A stretch of 64,000 nt of DNA from Pictodentalium vernedei (taxonomy: Eukaryota; Mollusca; Scaphopoda; Dentaliida; Dentaliidae). Below are positions 33,116 to 41,699 of the stretch, piece by piece (the stretch's first letter is position 1; the number at the start of each line of letters is the position of its first letter). The translations under genes were made by a program, and so were the position numbers. The notes beneath the pieces are model-generated. The model saw only the letters and a list, made by a program, of their open reading frames with translations, did no database searches and was not told the origin of the DNA. The stretch is from contig CM062294.1 in NCBI GenBank assembly GCA_031216915.1, positions 27,094,985 through 27,158,984 on the forward strand. Reading direction: 5' to 3'.

Positions 33116-36100
33116 ATGATGGCGAGCAAGTCTGTTCAGACGGAGGTAAGTATGGAGGTAAATACGTGTAATATCGCGGTCCAGGTCAACGGTGCCAACG
33201 GGGTAAGTATTGGTGTGCAGACAGAGGTCACTGGGGGTGTCGATCAGAGCCGGGTTGGTGGGGCCACCGATGGCGATATTGGGCTTGAAGTTTGTAAACA
33301 GTGTTCTATGATGTATGGGGACTGTCGTTCGATGGGATATGGAGAGGTATGTGCAAACTGTCAGGAAATCCTCCGCCTACTTGAGACAATTGTTAAGTTT
33401 GAGGGGGAGATTGCTGAGCTGAAGGGAAAACTTGGTAGGGCGGGGCTGTCTGGAGTTACGCCTGTGAAAGTAGCTTTCCGAGAAGGATGGATGGTTGTCG
33501 GTGGTTCCAAGAGGAAACATGGGGGTAGAACCTTTTATGTGAATGAGGTAGGTGATGAGGTGGGGGCTGCTAGAAAAGTACGTAGGACAGATGAGGGGGG
33601 CCCAGGCCGGAGCAATGCTGTAAAGCGTTTGGCGTGGACTATCAAAAGGAAAGGGGGGCCAGAGAAGCAGGTAGATAGGGGTGTAAAGCCCAAAGGCAGT
33701 GGGGAGTGCAGCACCAGAAACAGATTTGATGTGCTCGATTCGGAAAAGTCAGAGGAGGGGATGGAGGTAGTTGCAACAGATAGTAGCTTGGGGTCTAGGC
33801 CAGGAAAAAGGAGGAGGGATCCGGGAGAAGACCAGGGGAGTAGTCCAGGTAGTTCAGGGCCTGGAAAGAGACGGAGGGACAAGGATAGGAGTAATCCTAG
33901 GTCAAAGATACCGATACCGATAGTGATTCCGAGTGGGGCTGTTGGAGAGGAAGAGGACGCTGTAAACAATAGGAGACTAGAGGAGATAAATAGGGCGAGG
34001 GCCAAAAGTAAGTTGGTGGTTGCGGGAAGTAGCATAGTTCGGGGGATCGACAAGGTTGTCTGTGGTCCGGACAGTAAAGATAGAACAGTTCTGTGCTTTC
34101 CGGGGGCTAAAGTGGAGGACCTGAGGGATAGAGTGGACGGTATTGTAGCTGGGTCGGGGCCTGATCCGGTATTGGTATTACATGTGGGGTCCAATAACAT
34201 CAGAGAGAGGAAATCAGTTCGTTTGGTGGACACATACAAGGACCTAATTAGTAAGCTACTTACCAGGAATGCTCGGATCATCGTTTCAGGGGTGCTCCCC
34301 GTTATGGGTGGTGGGAATGAGAGGAACTCGCGGATTATGGCACTAAACGAGGAGCTGGAAGAGCACTGCAAAGACTTGGGAATACATTTCATTGACCACT
34401 GGGATTCATTCTGGGGACAAGGAGAGTTGTATGGGCGAGACGGATTGCATCTAAGTAGGATGGGTACAGACCTGTTGGGCCAAAAAATTTTACAGGTGGC
34501 TGGGCCTTTTTTGGAGAAAAGGGGGGGTAGGGGACCACAGCCGATAACCCAGAGGGGCACAAATGCTGGGAACATAGGAAGAACAACAAACATGCACAAC
34601 ACAGGGACATACCAGGGGTATAATAATGTGCCAGTGATGACAAAAAAACAAAGATTCGTTAAGTTAGGGTACTGCAACATCCAGGGTCTGCACAAGAAAG
34701 TAAGCGAAATATCAACAATGATGGACGAAGGAGACTTCGATATAATGGGTCTAAGTGAGACGTGGATACGACGGGATGAGCGGGTTGATCAGATGAAGGG
34801 TTGCGTGTGGATAGGAGCTGGGCGAACTGAGGGTCAGAAACGGGGTGGGGGTGTTGGCATCTACGCTAAAGAGGAATTACAGCCCTCATTGATTACAGAT
34901 CTCACAGAAGCAAGGACTCAGATTCCAGTATCCAACGAAATAGTCTGGGCAAAAATCAAGTTAGGAAGCAGGAGTGTTGCCGTTGGTGTTGTATACTTAG
35001 CAGTGGAGGGAAGTAAGCCCGAGTGGAATGATTCAATATATACAACTCTTAGATCGAATATCACAGAGCTTGAAAGCAGAGGGTTCAGTATTGTCCTAAT
35101 GGGGGACTTCAATGGGCACATCGGGGATAAGGAGGAGGGCATACAGGGAGGTGATAGGAAAATTAACACGAATGGGAGGAAGATGTTGGACCTATCAAAA
35201 GAGCTTGGTTTAAAGATCCTGAACAGGGATGCGAAATGTAAGGGTAAATGGACCTGGGAGAGGAACGATAAGAAAACAATAATTGATTATATACTCACTG
35301 ACGTTAGCGTATGGAGGGAGGTTATAGATGCAGAAATAGATGACGAGGGAAAAAATGACTTGGGTAGTGATCACAACCTGATAACAGTTAAGATTATGGG
35401 CAAAAAGACGAATAGAGACAGAAATACCTTCAAGGAAGTTTGGGGACTAAAACAAGGAGCCGACTGGAAGCAGTTTCGGGAAAAACTGAAACCAAGTCTT
35501 GAATGTATACCTAGGGATGCAAATGTCCAGAGTATTTCAGATGGCATAGTAAATAGCCTAACAGAGGCAGGGAAGGATTGTATAGGAAGGGTGAGGGTCC
35601 CAACGAGAGAGCTCGGATACAGGGTTAACGAGGGACTGAAAAAGGCTATAAAAGAAAGGAAGGTAAAATGCGCTGCTTACAGAAGTAGGAAGCTTAAAGG
35701 GGTGGATAACAATGACACGAGACTAATGAAAGGAGAATATGAACTGGCACGGAAAAAGGTGAATGAGATAAAGAATAATAATAGGAAGGAGCGCAATTGC
35801 AGTCTTGCCAGAACAATAAAGAAAACGGGGGGTTCGAGCTCAAACGTATTTTGGAACTGGGTTAATAAACGGGGGAAAAGTTGTGTGCAGAGTATCAAAG
35901 TGGATGGGGAAAGTACAGAAGATAAAGGCCGTATCGCTTCAGAGTTAGTCAAGCACTGGGAAAAGATAAACGATAGGCGATGGGGCAGTGGGTCCCCACC
36001 AAAAAGAAATACACTGGTGGAGGAGAACCTATCCAATCGTGTATGTAGCGAAATAACGGCAGAAGAAGTGCGGAACGTGGTCTCGAAATTAAAAAATGGT

Positions 36101-36172
36101 AAAGCGGGAGGGACTGATGAAATTCCGAACGAATTCCTCAAAATGGAGGGGAGGCACTTATTGAAGTCCTGA
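33116..36172 (+). CDS. LINE-1A polyprotein, N-terminal part: esterase, endonuclease, start of RT
   Basis: The start is taken at the ATG at 33116; the frame is open upstream to 33074 but only with a GTG. About residues 62-85 are Cys-rich (CKQCSMMYGDCRSMGYGEVC), possibly zinc-binding. Residues 110-290 are basic, rich in KRRRD. Residues 298-475 form an SGNH-hydrolase-like domain: AGSSIVRG (block I), HVGSNNIRE (block III, GSNN) and DGLHLSRMG (block V). Residues 517-760 form an APE endonuclease: GYCNIQGLHKK, MGLSETWIR, LMGDFNGHIGD, DYILTD and GSDHNLITV. RT begins near residue 978 (NGKAGGTDEIPNEFLK). The frame stops at 36172 only because of the shift near 36145. CR1-like ORF1 proteins are known to carry esterase domains; here it is in the same frame as ORF2 domains. 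Confidence 0.9.
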   Translation: MMASKSVQTEVSMEVNTCNIAVQVNGANGVSIGVQTEVTGGVDQSRVGGATDGDIGLEVCKQCSMMYGDCRSMGYGEVCANCQEILRLLETIVKFEGEIAELKGKLGRAGLSGVTPVKVAFREGWMVVGGSKRKHGGRTFYVNEVGDEVGAARKVRRTDEGGPGRSNAVKRLAWTIKRKGGPEKQVDRGVKPKGSGECSTRNRFDVLDSEKSEEGMEVVATDSSLGSRPGKRRRDPGEDQGSSPGSSGPGKRRRDKDRSNPRSKIPIPIVIPSGAVGEEEDAVNNRRLEEINRARAKSKLVVAGSSIVRGIDKVVCGPDSKDRTVLCFPGAKVEDLRDRVDGIVAGSGPDPVLVLHVGSNNIRERKSVRLVDTYKDLISKLLTRNARIIVSGVLPVMGGGNERNSRIMALNEELEEHCKDLGIHFIDHWDSFWGQGELYGRDGLHLSRMGTDLLGQKILQVAGPFLEKRGGRGPQPITQRGTNAGNIGRTTNMHNTGTYQGYNNVPVMTKKQRFVKLGYCNIQGLHKKVSEISTMMDEGDFDIMGLSETWIRRDERVDQMKGCVWIGAGRTEGQKRGGGVGIYAKEELQPSLITDLTEARTQIPVSNEIVWAKIKLGSRSVAVGVVYLAVEGSKPEWNDSIYTTLRSNITELESRGFSIVLMGDFNGHIGDKEEGIQGGDRKINTNGRKMLDLSKELGLKILNRDAKCKGKWTWERNDKKTIIDYILTDVSVWREVIDAEIDDEGKNDLGSDHNLITVKIMGKKTNRDRNTFKEVWGLKQGADWKQFREKLKPSLECIPRDANVQSISDGIVNSLTEAGKDCIGRVRVPTRELGYRVNEGLKKAIKERKVKCAAYRSRKLKGVDNNDTRLMKGEYELARKKVNEIKNNNRKERNCSLARTIKKTGGSSSNVFWNWVNKRGKSCVQSIKVDGESTEDKGRIASELVKHWEKINDRRWGSGSPPKRNTLVEENLSNRVCSEITAEEVRNVVSKLKNGKAGGTDEIPNEFLKMEGRHLLKS

Positions 36173-38022
36173 CAAACCTTTTCAACCTGGCTCTGCGAAA
36201 GCAAAAGGTCCCCAGAGAGTGGAGGGGAAGTAAGGTGTCGTTCATACACAAAAAGGGGGATAAGGAAGTTCTAGATAACTATAGGGGGATATCAGTTAGT
36301 AGTAACATCGGAAAAGTATTCTGTAAGGTCATATACGGTAGACTTGAGGAAGTTATTGAAGAGAAAGGTTTTTTAGGAGAAATTCAAAATGGTTTCAGGA
36401 AAGGTCGAAGAGTCACTGATCACTTATTTACACTCACCCAACTGATAGAATCAACAAAGGCTGAAAAGAAAAAGATGTTTCTGGCATTTCTAGATGTGAA
36501 AAAAGCGTACGACCGAGTGTGGAGGGAAGGTATGTGGCGAAAGCTCGAGGGCATCGGACTGGGGGGTGACTTTGTGGGAATCATGAAAGCACTGTATACA
36601 GATGTGCAAAGCCAACTCAGTCTAGGGAGTATCACTACAAAACGAGTCCCTATGGATATAGGCCTCAAGCAGGGGTGTATCTTTTCACCGATTTTGTTTG
36701 CATTGTATGTTAAAGATTTAGGGGACGAACTAATTCAGAGTGCGGAGGGGGTAAATGTTGGAGACATAAAGGTACCAGGCTTATTCTTTGCGGACGACAT
36801 GGTGTTAATGTCTAGAACTGAACAGGGGCTAGAGAAATTGCTGGAAATTGTTGGTAGATATGGGAACACTTGGCGGCTCGAACTAAATGAAAATAAAAGC
36901 AAGGTAATACCCGTTGGGCGCAAGGTAGATATGACGAAGAGATGGAGAGTTGGGGAGTTCTCAATCCCCGAAGGGGAAAGCAAACAAATCACTGTAGGAG
37001 AAACGGGAGAGTATGAGTATCTAGGGGTAAGCATAAATATAACGGGAAGAGGGGTGTACAGAAATTACTCAGCCAAACTGATTCTGAAGGGGAAAAGAAT
37101 TCTGAACCAACTAAAACTTTTAGGGAAAAATAGTTTCAACAAGGTCTTTGTGGGGAAAACACTGTGGGAGAGGGTGGGTTTACCAAGTATAACGTATGGC
37201 ACGGACGTGATTCCATTGAACCAAACCGTTATTAAGAAGTTGGAAAGTACTCAGAATGATGCCGGCAGATGGATAACAGGGTCGAGTAATGCTGCAGCTT
37301 TGGAAGCAGTAAAGGGGGAGCTTGGGTGGATGAAAATCAAGGACAGGGTAGATTTGGGAAAACTGTGTTACTTTAACTACTTGAGAAACCTGCCTGACAA
37401 CCGGTGGTGCAAATTGATGCTCGATACCATTTGGAATTCTAATATAGATACGGGGTGGTCAAAACATGTGAGGGAACTAATGGACAATTACTCTATAGAG
37501 GTCACAAACATAGAAGTAGGAATGAAAGAAGGCAAAAGGTTTGTCAAAGAGAGAGTCATGGAAGATTGCAATCGAAACTGGCGAGCAGGGGTTAGCGTGA
37601 AAAGATCACTGCAGGGGATACAATATAAAGAAAAGCCAGCTTTTGAGAAGTACCTAGATGGCACCTTTGGAGGGTCACTGCTGTTCAAACTGAGATCAAG
37701 ATCACTGGAGCTTCGGGGAAAAATTGGGAGAGATGAAGAAAAGAGATGCCAAATGTGCCACTCTGGAGTAGTGGAGACCCTGGAACATTTTCTCTTGGAA
37801 TGCCCACAGTATATACCTCATAGAATAAAATTTACTGGAAGAATAATTCAGAAGTGGGGTGAAGAAACAAAGGATAGATGGCTGAAGGGGGACACGAGGG
37901 AGAGGGTAGGAATGCTTATTGAAGAAATTGAAAAAGAGGAAGTGAGGGATACTATTAAGCAGTTTATATCTGAATGCTGGGAGGAGAGGAGGGGAAGAGG
38001 GGGTGGGGTGCAGGGGGAATGA
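36148..38022 (+). CDS. LINE-1A polyprotein, C-terminal part: reverse transcriptase and zinc knuckle
   Basis: Continues the polyprotein one frame over; 36143 is in the first frame and 36148 in the second, consistent with loss of one base in a G-rich run (ATGGAGGGGAGG). RT motifs in order: KKGDKEVLDNYRGISV, NGFRKGRRVTDHLF, FLDVKKAYDRVWREGM, GLKQGCIFSPILFALY, LFFADDMVLMS (catalytic FADD), LNENKSKVIPVG and YEYLGVSI. Near the end is CQMCHSGVVETLEHFLLEC, a C-x2-C-x9-H-x4-C knuckle. The stop TGA is at 38020-38022. Apart from the shift, no stop interrupts the RT. The annotated start is a frame entry, not an initiation codon. Confidence 0.92.
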   Translation, partial: GEALIEVLTNLFNLALRKQKVPREWRGSKVSFIHKKGDKEVLDNYRGISVSSNIGKVFCKVIYGRLEEVIEEKGFLGEIQNGFRKGRRVTDHLFTLTQLIESTKAEKKKMFLAFLDVKKAYDRVWREGMWRKLEGIGLGGDFVGIMKALYTDVQSQLSLGSITTKRVPMDIGLKQGCIFSPILFALYVKDLGDELIQSAEGVNVGDIKVPGLFFADDMVLMSRTEQGLEKLLEIVGRYGNTWRLELNENKSKVIPVGRKVDMTKRWRVGEFSIPEGESKQITVGETGEYEYLGVSINITGRGVYRNYSAKLILKGKRILNQLKLLGKNSFNKVFVGKTLWERVGLPSITYGTDVIPLNQTVIKKLESTQNDAGRWITGSSNAAALEAVKGELGWMKIKDRVDLGKLCYFNYLRNLPDNRWCKLMLDTIWNSNIDTGWSKHVRELMDNYSIEVTNIEVGMKEGKRFVKERVMEDCNRNWRAGVSVKRSLQGIQYKEKPAFEKYLDGTFGGSLLFKLRSRSLELRGKIGRDEEKRCQMCHSGVVETLEHFLLECPQYIPHRIKFTGRIIQKWGEETKDRWLKGDTRERVGMLIEEIEKEEVRDTIKQFISECWEERRGRGGGVQGE

Positions 38023-38087
38023 TGGCCTTCTCTTATGAGGACCGCGACAAATCAGCGGCTGGCCAAAGAGTTATTATTATAGGTTGC

Positions 38088-38286
38088 GTTTGCGCTGCAG
38101 CCGTCTTAACGCCCATTTATATAATGACCACTTATCACCATCCCACATTTGCGTGTTGCGGTAAATGCGAGACAGTCAAGCATATCCAGTTATATTGTCC
38201 AATAGATGAACATGTCCGCAGTACTACAACTGGATTACTCCCAGCTACCCTTGATATTAGTACTCTTCTAGTTGGTTCGGAATTCC
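38088..38286 (+). pseudogene. L-old LINE fragment, part 2
   Basis: Directly after the LINE-1A TSD, GTTTGCGCTGCAGCCGTCTT, AACGCCCATTTATATAATGA, ATGCGAGACAGTCAAGCATA and TTGTCCAATAGATGAACATG follow the L-old copy at 10615-10830, including the C-terminal zinc-knuckle region. It is continuous with part 1 once LINE-1A is removed, then is broken again at TTAA by a MITE. Confidence 0.85.
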
Positions 38287-38290
38287 TTAA

Positions 38291-38521
38291 CCCTTTGAAG
38301 TTGGTGGCATATTCCATATTAATTCAATGACAGCAACTGGAAGAGCCCATGTTCATTATTTAGGGATAGACCAATTAATATTTTCAACGTGAAGCCTTGG
38401 GGCTGCACGTTGAAAATATCGATTGGTCTGCCACACATATGCACTTAACATCCATCCTATTTAATGAAATTATGACGTATCATATTCCTGGCCGGAAAAG
38501 AGGCCGCTCTGTTTCAAAGGG
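38291..38521. mobile_element. piggyBac-like MITE PB2, copy 1
   Basis: TTAA at 38287-38290 and 38522-38525. Ends are CCCTTTGAAG and TTTCAAAGGG. The inner hairpin has CAACGTGAAGCCTTGGGGCT then GCACGTTG, with ATAGACCAATTAATATT / ATATCGATTGGTCT arms. Length is 231 bp, the same as the copy at 43216-43446. Interrupts L-old. Confidence 0.88.
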
Positions 38522-38525
38522 TTAA

Positions 38526-38600
38526 TTATGCAGACAACCGCTGTATATTTGAAATTGTACAGGATTTCATTGTACTTAGCAAACGGTTCAGTTAGCTGCA
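38526..38600 (+). pseudogene. L-old LINE fragment, part 3
   Basis: GCTGTATATTTGAAATTGTA then CAGGATTTCATTGTACT aligns with GCTTGTATTCGGAATTGCACAGG at 10847-10885, so the L-old copy resumes after the PB2 MITE. Confidence 0.72.
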
Positions 38601-38948
38601 GCGAATTCGTGGCCCACATAGGCATGTGTGCATCTGATTTTGGTATAATGCTTGAACCAGACGACAGCTATTATTTTTTTCCCGTCTCCAAATATTGCAT
38701 TACTCATCTTCCAACCCGATTCATGTCTCCTAACCTCAGATCAACAAGGGATTTTTTAAAAATTCAAGTTGGCTTCATCCTCGTGTTAATTTTGTTTCTT
38801 CTCTTGCTTTATCTCTGCTTTCCTCTTCTTGTTATCTTTCTGCTGGTTTAAACAATATTAGTGCATGCAGCAAAACGGCCTCATGTCATCTTCCAGTCAA
38901 ATACTCTGTCCATCAAGGGAGACGACTTCCAAAATCCTTATAATACGT
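38601..38948. other. Intron DNA, nothing recognised
   Basis: A 107-codon frame (38528-38851) ends in a Leu-rich run (LVLILFLLLLYL), but it starts inside the L-old relic and has no other support, so I do not call a gene. Confidence 0.4.
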
Positions 38949-38960
38949 GTAGCTCACTGT

Positions 38961-39315
38961 ATTTGTTTATTTATTGGCGTTTAAGGTCACATACTTATGC
39001 ACAACGGCTAATGACCATGACAGTTTTACGGGTGGAGGAAGCCGGAATACCGGAGAGAACCACCGAGCATGGACGAGCAACTGTCAGCTCCTCAACATTC
39101 TAACTCTGTTCAAGCTCCGCCCAAGCAGGATTACAGCGGTTGAAGACATGTGCACCATCGACGTACAGTACGCCTTAGTACAAGGCGTCATCGTGTCCAC
39201 ATGTAGGCAACCAGGATAAAGTGCATTGCCCAAGGACACAACGCGGGTCGTCCCAGACGGGGATCGATCTCGGGACCTCTAGCATAGAAGTCCAACAGTC
39301 TACCGCTGAGCCACC
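38961..39315 (-). mobile_element. SINE S1, head type III, with 12-bp TSD
   Basis: The TSD GTAGCTCACTGT (38949-38960) and GTAGCTTACTGT (39316-39327) differ at one base. The shared S1 body and tail are on minus. The head differs: GGTGGCTCAGCGGTAGACTG, TTGGACTTCTATGCTAGAGG, GAGATCGATCCCCGTC. This is a tRNA-like head with A and B boxes, distinct from types I and II. Confidence 0.88.
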
Positions 39316-39457
39316 GTAGCTTACTGTTGAGTCCCGTACATATTCTTTAATTCTGATGTTTTGTTACATTGTATACCATTAATTTCATGAGTTGTTCCTT
39401 TTTATCTGTTTACGTAATGTATACAAATGACACTTCCAGTTATAAAATATTGTTTAA

Positions 39458-39700
39458 CCCTTTACCACTGTAACTGCCAAAACCGTTGAGCGCTATTCAC
39501 AAAAATCGCCAATTAATTTTCATTATTTTTTTCATTTTTGTCTCAAAAACATAGGTTATGACCCCTCTTTGAAACGAGCTCGTCGAACTCGTTCCAATGA
39601 GGGGTCATAACCTATGTTTTTGAGACAAACAATGAAAAACATTAGTTATTCAAGAATTTTTTTTTGCAAGTGTCGTCTGCTTTTCATGTTATGTAAAGGG
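39458..39700 (+). mobile_element. piggyBac-like MITE PB1 (subfamily A)
   Basis: TTAA at 39454-39457 and 39701-39704. Ends are CCCTTTACC / GTAAAGGG. The core ATGACCCCTCTTTGAAACGA against CGTTCCAATGAGGGGTCAT has several mismatches. CATAGGTTATG arms. Length is 243 bp. Confidence 0.86.
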
Positions 39701-39704
39701 TTAA

Positions 39705-39952
39705 ACTAAGACCAGGAATTGCTTGATCTTGACGAATATCCATAACACTGTGCAGCTAGCAAGGCAAAGGAGGCGAGCTCACAGTATTTAGCTGCATTAA
39801 ACCCATTTTAGTTATCGGAAAGTTACTCGCTTTCCAATAGACCCCGAAGCCGCCGCCATGAGCCGCCGCCGCCAGCCATATTTTTCGTAAGCCACCGCCA
39901 GCCACATTTTTCGTCAGCCACCCGTATTATAAATCAACCGCCACGAAATTTT
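39705..39952. other. Intron DNA with a degenerate GCC tract
   Basis: GCCGCCGCCATGAGCCGCCG and repeated CAGCCACATTTTTCGTCAGC-like units at about 39845-39925. A similar CAGCCAG / GCCAGCCA patch recurs at about 40590-40670. Confidence 0.4.
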
Positions 39953-40165
39953 GCGCCGGTGTTACAGGAATGGAAGTCCGTAGGAAAATTAGTCCCTCTG
40001 GACTATTATTCCGCGGAATTATAGTCCTAGGTCTAACATTTCTAGGAATAGTAGTCCGGCGGCGGACTACTATTCCTAGAAATGTTAGACCTAGGACTAT
40101 AATTCCCCGGAATAATAGTCCAGAGGGACTAACGTTCCTACAGACTTCCATTCCTTTTACACCGG
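39953..40165. repeat. 213-bp near-perfect palindrome P3
   Basis: Outer arms GCCGGTGTTACAGGAATGGA / TCCATTCCTTTTACACCGGC. Inner arms ATTAGTCCCTCTGGACTATT and CTAGGTCTAACATTTCTAGG with matching complements. The centre is AGTCCGGCGGCGGACT. Only a few mismatches (for example GCGGAATT versus CCCCGG). The same peptide-like frame is therefore open on both strands; this is not coding. It abuts a PB1 MITE at 40202. Confidence 0.9.
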
Positions 40166-40201
40166 CTTAAGCCGTGTAAATTGTCAAAATTTCATAATTA
40201 A

Positions 40202-40429
40202 CTCTTCACCTAACGCCAGTAGCAGACGGCACTCGTAAAAAAATTCTCCTGTAACTAACAATTTTCATTTTATGCTTCCAAAACATGGGTTATGAACCAC
40301 TCATTGGAACGAGCGCGACGCGCTCGTTCCAATGATGGGTCATAACCCATGTTTTGGAAGCAAAAATGAAAATATTTTCAAAAAAAATTTCGCACTGGCC
40401 GGTTTTGACGGTTACGTTAAGTAAAATGA
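40202..40429 (-). mobile_element. piggyBac-like MITE PB1, diverged, reverse orientation
   Basis: TTAA at 40198-40201 and 40430-40433. The ends are decayed (CTCTTCACC / GTAAAATGA). The asymmetric ends show it is reversed: TAGCAGACGGCACTCG on the left, ACTGGCCGGTTTTGACGGTT on the right. The core CATTGGAACGAGCGCGACGC differs from the usual GAGCTCGTC core, but the pairing is kept. Confidence 0.82.
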
Positions 40430-40433
40430 TTAA

Positions 40434-41699
40434 ACGTTAGAAAAATGTCTCCATATGTCGATTCCCTTGCCCTAATTCCAATTAGTCTACCTTCGTAAGA
40501 TTTATACATCTGCCTTTCTAGTGCATTTTAGTTTTGTTTCATTCCACCAATCTGGGATAGCCGTGTTTTACACCTCTCAGTCAGCTGAGTCGCCATGAGC
40601 TGCCAGCCATTAAAGTTAAAACTTAGCCAGCTGAGCTGGTTAGCCAGCCATATATTCCTTCAGCCAGCCACGAAAATGAATTTACATGGCTTCGGTGTCT
40701 ACTTTCCAACTGTAATATAATACGCATGCACAGGTGGGATATAAAACACAAACTGACGTCCCGGAAGAAACACTGCACGTAAGTTACACGCGCATTTGTT
40801 TTGGTTTGTAACTCAGGCATGTCTCACCAGAGCAATATTTCCACGTTCTTCTCTAATGATGGAGGGAGGTTGAATCGTTCTGCTTATCTTGTTGTCAGAA
40901 TGATGAAATTCACTGCCCAAACTCAACGAGAATGCGATTCTTCAGCAATAAATTTCAAAATGCACCCTAGAAGAACTCAAGCAAATCATTGATGATTGCT
41001 GAAATGAGGAGACCCCGCCCCCACTTCTTGATTTCGGAAAGCACCACTGGAAAAGATATGGCTGACCAATGAAACTGCAATCTAGGAAAGCCAGAAAATT
41101 TGCCAGCAATATAACCAGAGGGTTGTGTTATCAATCTCACATAGACAGATCACAAAATGCCAGATAATCCTAAAAAATTACTTTTTGTCCCTGATTTTAA
41201 TCTTTTTGTGAAGTTTGGGATAAAATGAAAATAATACCACAATATAATGAATGTCCTGAAACTAATAATATTGCAATATTCATACATACATAGAGGATAG
41301 GGAATGAGTGTTTTTGTCATACTCCATTTATGAAACTAGTGTAAAGTTTACCGTAGACGAAATTTATAAATAAAGTATGACCAGAACTTGAATTTCATAT
41401 TCTGTTTATCATATCACACCACGGTTACCAGAAACAGAAATTTATACATTTTAGTGAAAGTTTATAACAAATAAAATCAGGCATCGTGGCTTTGTTGATG
41501 TTTTGAAATAGTTCTATTTACACGCGCATTAATTTGAGACATATCTTTTCGGTGGTAACCATTCAGAAAGCGTTCTTTTGAAGTTGACCATCCAAATCAA
41601 CTGAAGGTGTTAGGAAGTAATAATAATAATGGAGAAGTCATATGATAAACTAAACTTACATATAAAATATTCTCACATTATCAATAAACTCTTGTGAAG
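40434..41699. other. Intron 2 DNA, nothing recognised
   Basis: No gene or element that I can support. Small frames at 40623-40820 (minus) and 40801-40992 (plus) have no domain or splice context. Confidence 0.4.

Larger units (their letters stand above)
32857..38079 (+). mobile_element. Full-length non-LTR retrotransposon LINE-1A (CR1/jockey-like)
   Basis: The perfect 8-bp TSD TAGGTTGC is at 32849-32856 and 38080-38087, so both ends are exact: 5,223 bp. It has about 260 bases of 5' UTR, one long reading frame broken by a single-base shift at about 36145, a 57-base 3' UTR and a TTATTATTAT tail. Domains in order are a Cys-rich region, SGNH-type esterase, APE endonuclease, reverse transcriptase and a C-terminal zinc knuckle. 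High coding integrity and a perfect TSD indicate a recent insertion into the L-old remnant. The clade (CR1, L2 or another) needs phylogenetics. Confidence 0.95.

Noticed and set aside
33535-34695. 386-codon frame on minus opposite the LINE polyprotein
   Set aside because: Antisense shadow of a well-supported domain-bearing plus frame.
35677-36249. 190-codon minus frame opposite the RT start
   Set aside because: Antisense shadow of the LINE coding strand.
38528-38851. 107-codon frame with a Leu-rich hydrophobic end (membrane protein?)
   Set aside because: It begins inside the L-old LINE relic just after a MITE; a hydrophobic run in T-rich DNA is expected by chance.
39927-40170. Two nearly identical 66-74-codon frames on opposite strands
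   Set aside because: A palindrome yields the same peptide on both strands; not evidence of coding.
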